This document shows, one piece after another, positions 9,253-17,262 of a DNA stretch of 64,000 nt (positions are counted from its first letter, which is position 1; each line of letters begins with the position of its first letter). The notes beneath the pieces are model-generated. The model saw only the letters and a program-made list of their open reading frames with translations. It ran no database searches and had not been told where the DNA came from. The stretch covers positions 1,022,101 through 1,086,100 of the forward strand of contig NZ_KE136354.1 in assembly GCF_000406945.1 (NCBI RefSeq). Direction: 5' to 3'. A program made the position numbers and the translations under genes. The stretch is from Enterococcus dispar ATCC 51266 (GTDB lineage Bacteria; Bacillota; Bacilli; Lactobacillales; Enterococcaceae).

Positions 9253-9570
9253 ATGAAATTAATCAACGTAACCAATAGTCACTCGCGTTTGGTGCGCAAT
9301 CAATTGGAGAATACAGATGCCGAATTGGTGAAAGTTTATACGGCTGGTAATTCTACTGTAGTATATACGGTAGCACCCAACCATAATGAAATTTTATTGA
9401 TTAATAAAAAGCGCAACCTGAATGAACGTGAAATTAATGAAGTAAAAGAATATTTTTTAAAAAAATTGCCCTCAGGTAGCTATGAGCCAGATACTATTAC
9501 CCAGATTGAGTTACCAGGTCTCGTTGAAATTTCCATTAAAACAAATCAACTCAGTAATAATGCCTCATAA
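9253..9570 (+). CDS. DUF1827 family protein
   Basis: This protein of 105 residues begins MKLINVTNSHSRLVRNQLENT and matches the DUF1827 family, found beside clpE/ptsHI in lactobacillales. Its function is unknown. I start at 9253 because GAAGGAG lies 8 nt upstream, rather than at an upstream in-frame codon at 9196 that lacks one. A TATAAT at 9204-9209 is the likely -10. There is no signal peptide or membrane segment. The gene stands alone between the clpE terminator and a strong bidirectional terminator. Confidence 0.85.
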   Translation: MKLINVTNSHSRLVRNQLENTDAELVKVYTAGNSTVVYTVAPNHNEILLINKKRNLNEREINEVKEYFLKKLPSGSYEPDTITQIELPGLVEISIKTNQLSNNAS

Positions 9571-9606
9571 AAAAGAAGGTACGGGCTAGCCCGTACCTTC
9601 TTTTTT
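9569..9606. terminator. Bidirectional terminator between DUF1827 and the Mga-type regulator
   Basis: This is a perfect palindrome of 19-bp arms centred on GGGCTAGCCC (9583-9592), with A6 and T6 flanks. It serves the convergent genes ending at 9570 and 9610. Confidence 0.92.
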
Positions 9607-9609
9607 ATC

Positions 9610-11061
9610 TTAAGAAATCTGTAAACGAATCTTTTGCTCTTTTTGTTTTTCTTTAAAAATGTGAAATAAGAAGTCATCGGTAGCATCAAATGATCCTTCC
9701 CCTTCCACAATCCAATATTGATAATTATTTGCAGGCACTAAAGAAGCTGAGCACGTAATAATTGCATCGTATTTTTCATTGGAAGCTGTATTCATCAAAG
9801 AATACTCCACAAAAGGTAAATCTTCAATTCGTTTTATCAAAGAATACAAAAGGAAATGGTTGGGAAAACCAATAATACCCACTTTAATTTTTTCCGTTTT
9901 TTCACTTCGTTCCACCTGTGGTAAGCTTACCAAAGTCAAAAGATTAATTAAGTCATCACTTTCTTCAGTATCCAAGACATTAGCGATATAACCTTGTAAA
10001 ATTTCATAGTTTGGATGTTGAATTTTTAAACTGTCCAAAATAAAATCCAAATTTTTCGGCGCTTTTCCTTGAAATAACTGTTGTCGCAAGAAGATAGTTT
10101 GATAATTTATTAAGAGTAATTCTTGTTTACTGCGAGAAAAATCTTGAAAATAAGGCGCCATTTTTGTCAAAAAGATCTTGGCTTTTTCTTTTGTTACAGT
10201 CAAATTTTTATAATTTTTTCTAACATAAGGTAAACGCGGATCATTGTCTGAAAAATATTGGGGCCAATAAAAAATCATATAAGCTACAAAATTAGCCTCT
10301 CTTTCGCGATATGTTTCCGCTACACCACTTTGACTCAATTTTTGTTTAAAACGTGCGTTTAGTGCTGTCGGATATAAGAAATGGTTAATTTCAGGTTCAT
10401 CTACATAATAACCCATACTAGTACGCAATAAACTAATTGCCTGGTAAAAAATAAATTCTCTTTGCTCAAAATATTTCAAATACATTAAATCATTTTCATC
10501 AAGGAGCGTATTTAAATCCATATTTTGTTTCTCAAAATATTGAAACAACTCCGTACCAAAATCAACCATCCAAAAAAAGTTAAAATACATAATTCTAACT
10601 AATGCTTCACGTCCAGTAACATCCATTTGTAAACAATTTAAACGAATTCCTTTATCTTTCAAATAAGCGACTAAAGGCTTCAAGCGGCGCATCAAAGAGG
10701 ACTGACTGAGTTCAGTTAATCGTCCAAACTCTTTTAGATCCATTTGCGGTTGTAACAATGTCGCCAACAAAACACGATAAGGAACACTATTTTGTAGAAG
10801 AAATTGACGATAACTATGAAGTTTTGGCAGATTCCCATCAATTTGAATTTTTTCTTTTTCAGTGAATAGAACATAACCTGTCTCTAAATCTATTAAATCC
10901 TGATTCATTTGCGTCAATAAATTAGCCGTTTTGATATGAGAAAAACCGGTATATTTTTCAAAATAATGAATTGGATACAATCCTCGATCTAAGTCCAACA
11001 TATGTTTAAATAACATAATCTTATTCTGTGCTGGATCATCTAATAAAATATCTTCTAACAT
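9610..11061 (-). CDS. Mga/AtxA-type transcriptional regulator
   Basis: This protein of 483 residues has the layout of the Mga family: an N-terminal helix-turn-helix (residues 15-65, HYFEKYTGFSHIKTANLL), a second winged helix (about 100-140, LKEFGRLTELSQSSLMRRL), a long helical PRD-like middle, and a C-terminal EIIB-like part starting near residue 385 (KVGIIGFPNHFLLYSLIKR). Such proteins sense PTS phosphorylation and control virulence or sugar genes. I cannot identify phosphohistidines with certainty. It sits beside ptsHI-clpE and is divergent, over 840 bp, from the VTC-DUF4956-lipoprotein operon, a possible but unproven target. The E. faecalis neighbourhood appears similar. Confidence 0.75.
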   Translation of the reverse strand: MLEDILLDDPAQNKIMLFKHMLDLDRGLYPIHYFEKYTGFSHIKTANLLTQMNQDLIDLETGYVLFTEKEKIQIDGNLPKLHSYRQFLLQNSVPYRVLLATLLQPQMDLKEFGRLTELSQSSLMRRLKPLVAYLKDKGIRLNCLQMDVTGREALVRIMYFNFFWMVDFGTELFQYFEKQNMDLNTLLDENDLMYLKYFEQREFIFYQAISLLRTSMGYYVDEPEINHFLYPTALNARFKQKLSQSGVAETYREREANFVAYMIFYWPQYFSDNDPRLPYVRKNYKNLTVTKEKAKIFLTKMAPYFQDFSRSKQELLLINYQTIFLRQQLFQGKAPKNLDFILDSLKIQHPNYEILQGYIANVLDTEESDDLINLLTLVSLPQVERSEKTEKIKVGIIGFPNHFLLYSLIKRIEDLPFVEYSLMNTASNEKYDAIITCSASLVPANNYQYWIVEGEGSFDATDDFLFHIFKEKQKEQKIRLQIS

Positions 11062-11900
11062 TTTATGTCCCCTTTTAAGTTTATATCCTATGATAGCACA
11101 AATGTGATTTATTTTGCTAGATGATTATGTTTCACTAAAAAAAATTCTCAATTTCTATTGGTTATAAAAGCTTTTTTGCATTTTATCTACCTTTTAAATT
11201 ACAAAAATGGTTTGAGGCAAATTGAAAAGACACTGGGTAGATAAACAACACGACATCTTTATCTCTTACATCAAACTCTGCAAATTCACTCTTTTGGGTA
11301 GTCGTCGTATTGAAGATGGAGTGTCCTCTTTTGCATCAATTTCTCTGTTTTTACCTTACTTGATTATGCAAAAAAGGGAGAACCAGTCTGAAGTAAAATT
11401 CTATTTTTATATAATTTTTTAATACGAAATTTACACCCTAATTCACTCATCCAAACATCTATTAACTATTAGATATCCGCGGTAATCTCTTACCGAGCAT
11501 CTCCATCACTATTCTTTGAAAAGTAGAAAATCAATCAACATCTTGCTACTTTAAAAATCATAACTTACTTTATAACCCGCGGAGCTCTCCTCTTCTTTGA
11601 GAATTATTCCTTCTTCAGATCCAATTTCGCCCGTCGTCTTACCATTTCGTTATTCTATCGACAACTTGTCTTATCACTACTTTTTAGACATTGGTCAATT
11701 ATACTTTCTCCATCCAATTTTCTTAATAATAAAATTAGCAACATGCCTCAGAATGAAGGATTTTGTCTACTCTTCATCTTCTCCAAAAAAAAGATTCGAC
11801 CAGTGGTATAAAAACAAGTTGCTAAATTTCAGCTTTTAATTTTTAACTTTCATTTATGCTAACTTTGCTAATCTGTTGTTGAGATGAAGGAGGTTATAGT
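11062..11900. other. Long intergenic stretch with decayed coding traces
   Basis: These 840 bases between the divergent regulator and VTC genes hold no intact gene. Rightward frames 11222-11422 and 11597-11839 lack Shine-Dalgarno sequences and recognisable motifs. A short leftward protein-like trace is listed separately. Promoters for both flanking genes must lie at the ends. A hairpin GGTAA-TCTC-TTACC occurs near 11482-11496. Confidence 0.5.
11551..11649 (-). pseudogene. Possible remnant of a decayed small gene
   Basis: Read leftward, 32 codons without a stop give a peptide containing GEIGSEEGIILKEEE, then SAGYKVSYDF and a stop. The even, charged composition looks like the end of a real protein. 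An in-frame stop immediately precedes it and several more lie further upstream, so no functional gene remains. I do not recognise the family with confidence. Confidence 0.25.
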
Positions 11901-12653
11901 ATGAAATTGAAAAATACATTTCAAAGACGAGAAATAAAATATTTATTAACGTATCAACAGTATGAAGAATTACGAGATAAAATGACACCTTTTATGGCAG
12001 AAGACCAGTATGGATTACATACGATTCAATCATTATATTGCGATACTCGTGATTTTTCGTTAATTCGGCAATCGATTGAAAAACCTATCTATAAGGAAAA
12101 ATTTCGCTTGAGGAGTTATGGTACGCCTACTGCGGATAGTCTGGCATTTTTAGAAATCAAAAAGAAAGTAAAGAAAGTGGTCTATAAGAGACGGCTAGCA
12201 ATTCCCTATCAGATGGCCAAACATTATCTTGAATATCCACAAAAAATTCCATGCAAGACGATTCAAGAGCAACAATTAATGAACGAAATTCAGTATCTTT
12301 ATGCCGGAAAAAATTTGGAACCAAAAGTGCTGATTGCCTATGATCGTCGTGCTTTTTTTAGTCAAAAACCTGAACTTGAAGATTTTCGTATCACTTTTGA
12401 TTTTAATATTCGCTATCGCGATAAGGACTTGGATTTAGCTTTAGGCGATTTAGGAGAACGTATAGCGCCTGAGATTGACGTATTGATGGAGGTAAAAGCT
12501 TTAGGAGCATATCCGTTATGGTTCAGTCATCTCTTAGCAAATTTGAAGATTTATAAAGGATCATTTTCGAAATACGCACAGATTTACCAGCGCGTGCTGT
12601 GGCCTAAACAAGCAATGAATGTAAAATTAGGAGGAAAAAAATATGTTGTCTAG
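11901..12653 (+). CDS. VTC-domain polyphosphate polymerase family protein
   Basis: This protein of 250 residues has the triphosphate-tunnel fold pattern of the yeast Vtc4 catalytic domain: basic strand R10-E11-K13, KEKFRLR (K67, R69, R71), LEIKKK (E85, K87), YKRR (96-98), YDRRAF (R149, R150), MEVK (E197, K199) and KGSFSKY (K219, S223, K224). These correspond to the phosphate-binding and metal residues of the family. There is no SPX domain and no membrane segment. In yeast the domain makes polyphosphate from ATP and passes it through membrane subunits. Here the next gene, overlapping by 11 bp, encodes a membrane protein. AAGGAGG lies 7 nt before the ATG. The product polymer is inferred. Confidence 0.85.
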   Translation: MKLKNTFQRREIKYLLTYQQYEELRDKMTPFMAEDQYGLHTIQSLYCDTRDFSLIRQSIEKPIYKEKFRLRSYGTPTADSLAFLEIKKKVKKVVYKRRLAIPYQMAKHYLEYPQKIPCKTIQEQQLMNEIQYLYAGKNLEPKVLIAYDRRAFFSQKPELEDFRITFDFNIRYRDKDLDLALGDLGERIAPEIDVLMEVKALGAYPLWFSHLLANLKIYKGSFSKYAQIYQRVLWPKQAMNVKLGGKKYVV

Positions 12654-13323
12654 TTTATTAGTGGAACAAACAAGTGAAACAGTCACGTTAATTGATTTAT
12701 TACTTTGTACGAGTGCTTCGGTATTATTGGGGCTCTTGGTGGCGTTGATTCATATGTATCGCAACGTTTACACCAAAAATTTTGTGATTACTTTAGCGGT
12801 GTTACCTGTTCTCGTACAATTGGTTATTATATTGGTCAACGGTAATCTCGGAACCGGTATGGCGGTATTAGGAGCCTTTAGTTTAATTCGTTTTCGCTCT
12901 GTTGCAGGAGGAGCTCGTGAAATTACAAGTATCTTTTGGTCAATGGGCATCGGTTTAGCTACTGGTATGGGTTATATAGGCTATATTGTCATTTTCTCTA
13001 TTATCACAAGTATCTTGGTTATCATTCTACAAGGAACCCGCTTCGGTGAAAATAACAAAGTAGCAGAACGTGAAATTAAAATCACGATTCCTGAAGATTT
13101 GGATTATCCAGAACTATTTGATGATATTTTTGAAAAATTTACTTATCAATACTCAATGGAATCTGTTCGTACAACTAATATGGGCTCTTTGTACGAACTA
13201 CGTTATCGGCTGAAATTGCGAGATGTAGCATTGGAAAAAAATCTATTGGATGAATTACGTGTACGTAATGGTAATTTACCAATTGTTTCTGGTAAAGTCG
13301 CAACAGCTAAAGATGAATTATAG
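12643..13323 (+). CDS. DUF4956 family membrane protein
   Basis: This protein of 226 residues has hydrophobic segments at about 17-38, 46-66 and 100-130 (probably two passes), a conserved loop GAFSLIRFRSVAGGAREI (78-95) and a soluble C-terminal domain from about 140. The loop and layout match DUF4956 proteins, which often pair with VTC-domain genes. Its start overlaps the VTC gene by 11 bp with GGAGG inside that gene, so the two are translationally coupled. By analogy with yeast Vtc1 it could carry the VTC product across the membrane; this is inference. The lipoprotein gene follows after 11 bp. Confidence 0.8.
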   Translation: MLSSLLVEQTSETVTLIDLLLCTSASVLLGLLVALIHMYRNVYTKNFVITLAVLPVLVQLVIILVNGNLGTGMAVLGAFSLIRFRSVAGGAREITSIFWSMGIGLATGMGYIGYIVIFSIITSILVIILQGTRFGENNKVAEREIKITIPEDLDYPELFDDIFEKFTYQYSMESVRTTNMGSLYELRYRLKLRDVALEKNLLDELRVRNGNLPIVSGKVATAKDEL

Positions 13324-13334
13324 GAGGAATAACT

Positions 13335-15206
13335 ATGAAAAAAATATTATCTACGCTTTTAATTTCAAGCGCTATATTAGTAGTGACTGGTTGTGCTACT
13401 GAGAATACGGCTACGAAGGCTACCTCTTCAGTGAACGCTAGTACCACTTCCAATACCGCTACCTCTTCAACAGGAATGACACAATTAAGTACGGATGAAA
13501 CAACCAAATATGGTACCTACGATGAGGAAGATTTTGATACTGGCTATGATGAAGCTACGAGCACCAAAATCCAATTGGATGGCACAAGTGCAACCATTGA
13601 GGGAGATGGAGCGAATGTGAATAAAGAAACGGTCACAATCTCTTCGGCCGGAACGTACGTTTTAAGTGGAAATTTTAGCGGACAAATCCTAGTGAGTGCG
13701 ACAAACCAAGATAAAATTCATCTTATACTAAATGGTGTCAAGATTAAGAACGAAGGCTCAGCACTCTATATCGAACAAGCGGATAAAACCATTGTCACTT
13801 TAGCAGATGGCACAACCAATACCTTAACAGATAGTACCAATTATACGTTTGCTACAGGTGAAAATGAACCAGATGCCACACTTTTCAGTAAAGACGATCT
13901 AACGTTAAACGGAACAGGAACGTTAGGTGTCACGGGGAATTATAAAAACGGTATCCGTGGTAAAGATGATGTGATAATTACTGGCGGAACCTATAATATC
14001 ACTGCTAAGAATACAGCGATTAAAGCTAAAGATGGTCTATCAATTGCTGCAGGAAATTTCGATTTGACTACTTCTGAAGGTGATGGTCTGCAAACCAATA
14101 ATTCGACCGATACGGATAAAGGCTGGATTGCTATTGACGGCGGAATTTTTAAAATTGACGCAGGACGTGACGGCATCCAAGCTGAAACAAATTTGAGCAT
14201 TCGGACTGCCACGATGACAATCAAAACAGCAGATGGTGCTACTAGTACGGATTTGGATACCGAAGAAAGCTACAAAGGACTTAAAGCTGGTAAGGCGATG
14301 CACGTAGATGATGGGAATTTCACTATCAATAGTGCAGATGATGCCATGCATAGTAACGATACAATCACGATTGACGGTGGTACGTGGACATTGGCAACAG
14401 GAGATGACGGCATTCACGCCGATAATGAATTGACTCTAAATGACGGAAATATCACGGTTAGTCACTCGTATGAAGGCTATGAAAGTGCTGTAATTACATT
14501 CAACGGTGGTACGCATGTCATCCATTCAGATGATGATGGTGTCAACGCGGGTGGTGGTAGTGATACAGCTGAAGAAACAGGTATGTTCGGTTCAGATAGT
14601 TTTGGTGGCTCTGAGAGCGGACCTGGCGGAGGCGACCAGGCAGACGATAGTAAGAAAATCATTATAAACGACGGAGCCATTACCGTCCATGGGGAAGGAG
14701 ATGGTTTGGATAGTAATGGAAATATTACTATGACAGGGGGCACAGTTTATGTAGATGGGCCAAGCGGCGGCGGAAATGGCTCCTTAGACTACAACGGAGA
14801 TTTTCTTCAAAACGGCGGTGTCTTAATTGCTACAGGTACAGCCGACATGGCGCAAACGACCAGTACAGATTCTAAACAAAAGGGTTTAGCCCTTTACCTT
14901 GACAATACGCAACAGGAAACTGTTGCGTTTCAAATTGGCGATACCATTTATGGTGTGTCCCCAGAAAAATCATTTGCCTTTTTATTTATTTCAACGCCTG
15001 AAATGAATGATACAAATAGTGTGACAATCACATTAGGTGGTGAAATTTCTGATACAAAAAATATCGCAACAGATGCTTCGGCTGGCGATACAAAACTTGG
15101 TACTTACGACTTAGCCGATACAATTACTTCAGTAGACCAATCTGGGAATGCTGTCAGTGGAAATCAAATGGGAATGAGTATGACGCCTGGCAATGGTGGA
15201 CGTTAA
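13335..15206 (+). CDS. Carbohydrate-binding domain lipoprotein (Cthe_2159-like beta-helix)
   Basis: This 623-residue exported protein has a lipoprotein signal with lipobox VTGC (Cys20), then a Thr/Ser-rich spacer (21-55). From about 75 to 480 it repeats short strands such as GTLGVTGNYKNGIRGKDD, DGLSI, DDAMHSNDTITI and DGIHADNELTL. This is the right-handed beta-helix pattern of the Cthe_2159 carbohydrate-binding family, which binds acidic polysaccharide. A Gly/Ser-rich acidic insert lies near 405-440. AGGAGG sits just upstream, 11 bp after the DUF4956 stop, so it is the third gene of one operon. Acidic Asp clusters may bind calcium. A strong terminator follows. Confidence 0.82.
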   Translation: MKKILSTLLISSAILVVTGCATENTATKATSSVNASTTSNTATSSTGMTQLSTDETTKYGTYDEEDFDTGYDEATSTKIQLDGTSATIEGDGANVNKETVTISSAGTYVLSGNFSGQILVSATNQDKIHLILNGVKIKNEGSALYIEQADKTIVTLADGTTNTLTDSTNYTFATGENEPDATLFSKDDLTLNGTGTLGVTGNYKNGIRGKDDVIITGGTYNITAKNTAIKAKDGLSIAAGNFDLTTSEGDGLQTNNSTDTDKGWIAIDGGIFKIDAGRDGIQAETNLSIRTATMTIKTADGATSTDLDTEESYKGLKAGKAMHVDDGNFTINSADDAMHSNDTITIDGGTWTLATGDDGIHADNELTLNDGNITVSHSYEGYESAVITFNGGTHVIHSDDDGVNAGGGSDTAEETGMFGSDSFGGSESGPGGGDQADDSKKIIINDGAITVHGEGDGLDSNGNITMTGGTVYVDGPSGGGNGSLDYNGDFLQNGGVLIATGTADMAQTTSTDSKQKGLALYLDNTQQETVAFQIGDTIYGVSPEKSFAFLFISTPEMNDTNSVTITLGGEISDTKNIATDASAGDTKLGTYDLADTITSVDQSGNAVSGNQMGMSMTPGNGGR

Positions 15207-15207
15207 T

Positions 15208-15396
15208 TTAAAAGAGGCTGTGACAAAAATTTGTCACAGCCTCTTTTAGTTTTTTTCTGATGACAACATTTTGATGCGCTAGTAAAGTAGCCTGCCATAT
15301 TATCAATTTACTCCGATAATTTTTAATCGTTATTTTGGAGAAGCCACGCATGGCGATGTCCAAACAAAACTCTTCTATTCCTTCATTCCAGTCCAT
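15208..15396 (-). pseudogene. Remnant of a tyrosine recombinase N-terminus
   Basis: This frame of 62 codons starts MDWNEGIEEFCLDI and continues RGFSKITIKNYRSKL. That is the pattern of the SAM-like core-binding domain of phage-type integrases (EF......G.S..TIKNY...L). Similarity ends near residue 32; the rest runs into the terminator of the neighbouring operon. No catalytic Arg/His/Tyr part exists. AAGGGG lies 9 nt before the ATG. I read it as the stump of a lost mobile element. Expression of a 62-residue peptide cannot be excluded. Confidence 0.5.
15210..15247. terminator. Terminator of the VTC operon
   Basis: Perfect 18-bp arms (15210-15227 and 15230-15247) enclose a 2-nt loop, with A-rich and T-rich ends. 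It starts 4 bp past the lipoprotein stop and overlaps the end of the leftward integrase remnant. Confidence 0.92.
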
Positions 15397-15401
15397 TAAA
15401 A

Positions 15402-15440
15402 TAACCCCTTTTCCATCAACTTCTGATAGAAAAGAGGTTA
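15402..15440 (-). terminator. Hairpin after prfC, probable terminator
   Basis: Arms 15402-15418 and 15424-15440 (17 bp, two G-U type mismatches) enclose a 5-nt loop. Read leftward it is followed by TTATTTTAAT, a moderate T tract. It lies 80 bp past the prfC stop. Confidence 0.55.
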
Positions 15441-15518
15441 TAAACCAGCCAATAGTCAGCGTTTATTTGAAGTAATTCTCAATTTGACATTCCAGAAACA
15501 TTGTTAAATCAACATTTC

Positions 15519-17099
15519 TTACATCAAACTCTTCAACTTCACATCGGGATACTTGTCGGCAAACCAGCGTTCGGCAAATTGGTTTTCAAATAAGAATAAT
15601 GGTTGGTCAAAACGATCCCGCGCCAAAATATTTCGTGATGAACCCATTTTTTCATCCAATTGTTCAGGGTCAATCCAACGGGCGATTTTGTGCCCCATCG
15701 GTGTCATCACCACTTCAGCGTTGTATTCGTTTTTCATTCGGTATTGGAATACTTCAAACTGCAATTGACCGACAGCACCGATTACATATTCATCGGTTAA
15801 ATAAGTCCGATACATCTGAATTGCACCTTCTTGAACCAGTTGTTGAATTCCCTTATGGAAAGATTTTTGCTTCATGACATTTTTTGCTTGAACCTTCATG
15901 AATAATTCCGGTGTAAATGACGGTAATTCTTCATAAGCCACTTTTAATTTACCTTCATAAAGGGTATCGCCAATTTGATAATTGCCGGTATCATAGACCC
16001 CGATAATATCGCCTGCTACTGCTTCTTGGATATTTTCTCTGGCATCCGCCATAAATTGAGTCACATTACTCAATTTCATTTTTTTCCCGGTTCGTTCCAA
16101 AGTAATATCCATTCCTCGTTCAAAAGTGCCTGAACAAATTCGAACAAAGGCAATACGGTCACGATGAGCCGGATTCATATTAGCTTGAATTTTAAAGACA
16201 AAACCAGAAAATTCAGGTTCATATGGACTGACTTCATCTCCTGCTTCTGTTTTATGCCCATAAGGTGATGGTGCAAACTCTAAAAATGTTTCCAAGAAGG
16301 TTTGGACACCAAAATTCGTCAATGCTGAACCAAAGAAGACAGGAGTCTGTTCTCCACGAGCAATTTTTTTAGGATCAAAACTATCGCCAGCTTCTTTGAC
16401 TAATTCTACTTCTTCTAAGACCTGATCATATAAGCCACTGCCCCGGAAAGGATGATCTGCAGGAATTTCTCCTTCTTCATTTAATGGAATTAAACGTTCA
16501 CCACCGTAATTTTCTGGGCGATATAATTCAACGCGTTCATTATATATATCATATAGTCCTTCTAAACCTTTACCCATCCCAATTGGCCAGTTCATCGGAT
16601 ACGATTCGATTTGCAACAAATCTTCTAATTCCTCTAATAATTCTAAAGGTTCACGACCGTCACGGTCCAATTTATTGATGAAAGTAAAAATTGGAATTCC
16701 CCGTCTTTTAACAACTTGGAATAACTTTTTCGTTTGGGCTTCAATCCCCTTGGCACTATCGATGACCATCACAGCACTATCGACTGCCATTAACGTGCGA
16801 TAAGTATCTTCAGAAAAATCTTCGTGTCCGGGAGTATCCAAAATGTTTACCCGCTTATCATCGTAATCAAACTGCATCACCGAACTCGTAACAGAAATTC
16901 CCCGTTGTTTTTCAATTTCCATCCAGTCTGATTTGGCAAAATTACCGGTTTTTTTCCCTTTAACGGTTCCAGCTTGGCGAATAGCACCACCAAAAAGTAA
17001 TAATTGTTCAGTAATTGTCGTTTTCCCAGCATCCGGGTGGGAAATAATCGCAAAAGTACGACGACTATCGACTTCTTTTCTTAAGTTTGGATTATCCAT
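15519..17099 (-). CDS. prfC: Peptide chain release factor 3
   Basis: This translational GTPase of 526 residues recycles RF1 and RF2 from the ribosome after termination. G1 is [10 protein letters not shown] (residues 19-28), the switch region has [12 protein letters not shown]3 is [13 protein letters not shown] near residue 88 and G4 is NKLD near residue 142. The length is normal for RF3 and differs from EF-G by the lack of a domain IV. AAAGGAG lies 7 nt before the ATG. It appears to be a single-gene unit with a candidate extended -10 (TGCTATACT, read leftward, near 17187-17195). Confidence 0.96.
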   Translation of the reverse strand: MDNPNLRKEVDSRRTFAIISHPDAGKTTITEQLLLFGGAIRQAGTVKGKKTGNFAKSDWMEIEKQRGISVTSSVMQFDYDDKRVNILDTPGHEDFSEDTYRTLMAVDSAVMVIDSAKGIEAQTKKLFQVVKRRGIPIFTFINKLDRDGREPLELLEELEDLLQIESYPMNWPIGMGKGLEGLYDIYNERVELYRPENYGGERLIPLNEEGEIPADHPFRGSGLYDQVLEEVELVKEAGDSFDPKKIARGEQTPVFFGSALTNFGVQTFLETFLEFAPSPYGHKTEAGDEVSPYEPEFSGFVFKIQANMNPAHRDRIAFVRICSGTFERGMDITLERTGKKMKLSNVTQFMADARENIQEAVAGDIIGVYDTGNYQIGDTLYEGKLKVAYEELPSFTPELFMKVQAKNVMKQKSFHKGIQQLVQEGAIQMYRTYLTDEYVIGAVGQLQFEVFQYRMKNEYNAEVVMTPMGHKIARWIDPEQLDEKMGSSRNILARDRFDQPLFLFENQFAERWFADKYPDVKLKSLM

Positions 17100-17220
17100 T
17101 GCGTTCTCCTTTATTTCGTAAAATTAAAAATGGTCATAACCATTAACATGTATTTGGTAATTGAAGTATTCATAAACAACTCTGCTAGTATAGCATGGAT
17201 TGAAAGTTTCATAAACGATA

Positions 17221-17251
17221 AAAAAAGGATGTGCTAAAATTTCAGCACATC
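17221..17251 (-). terminator. Terminator of the CNNM/HlyC gene
   Basis: Arms GATGTGCT (17228-17235) and AGCACATC (17244-17251) extend with AT pairs across the loop. Read leftward they are followed by CTTTTTT. It begins 12 bp past the stop. Confidence 0.85.
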
Positions 17252-17262
17252 ACTTTCTCGAA

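Noticed and set aside
11480-11500. Second T-box (TTACCGCGG-like sequence on the minus strand)
   Set aside because: It lacks the AGGGTGG core and any antiterminator, and no synthetase or amino-acid gene follows.
11222-11839. Two rightward frames (11222-11422 and 11597-11839)
   Set aside because: Neither has a ribosome binding site or recognisable sequence; the region looks decayed.
13991-14743. Leftward frames opposite the lipoprotein gene
   Set aside because: They are complements of the repetitive Gly/Asp-rich coding sequence of the lipoprotein and carry no motifs.
15402-15440. Inverted repeat as an attachment site or IS end
   Set aside because: It has no matching partner repeat or target duplication, and its position and T-rich flank fit a prfC terminator better.
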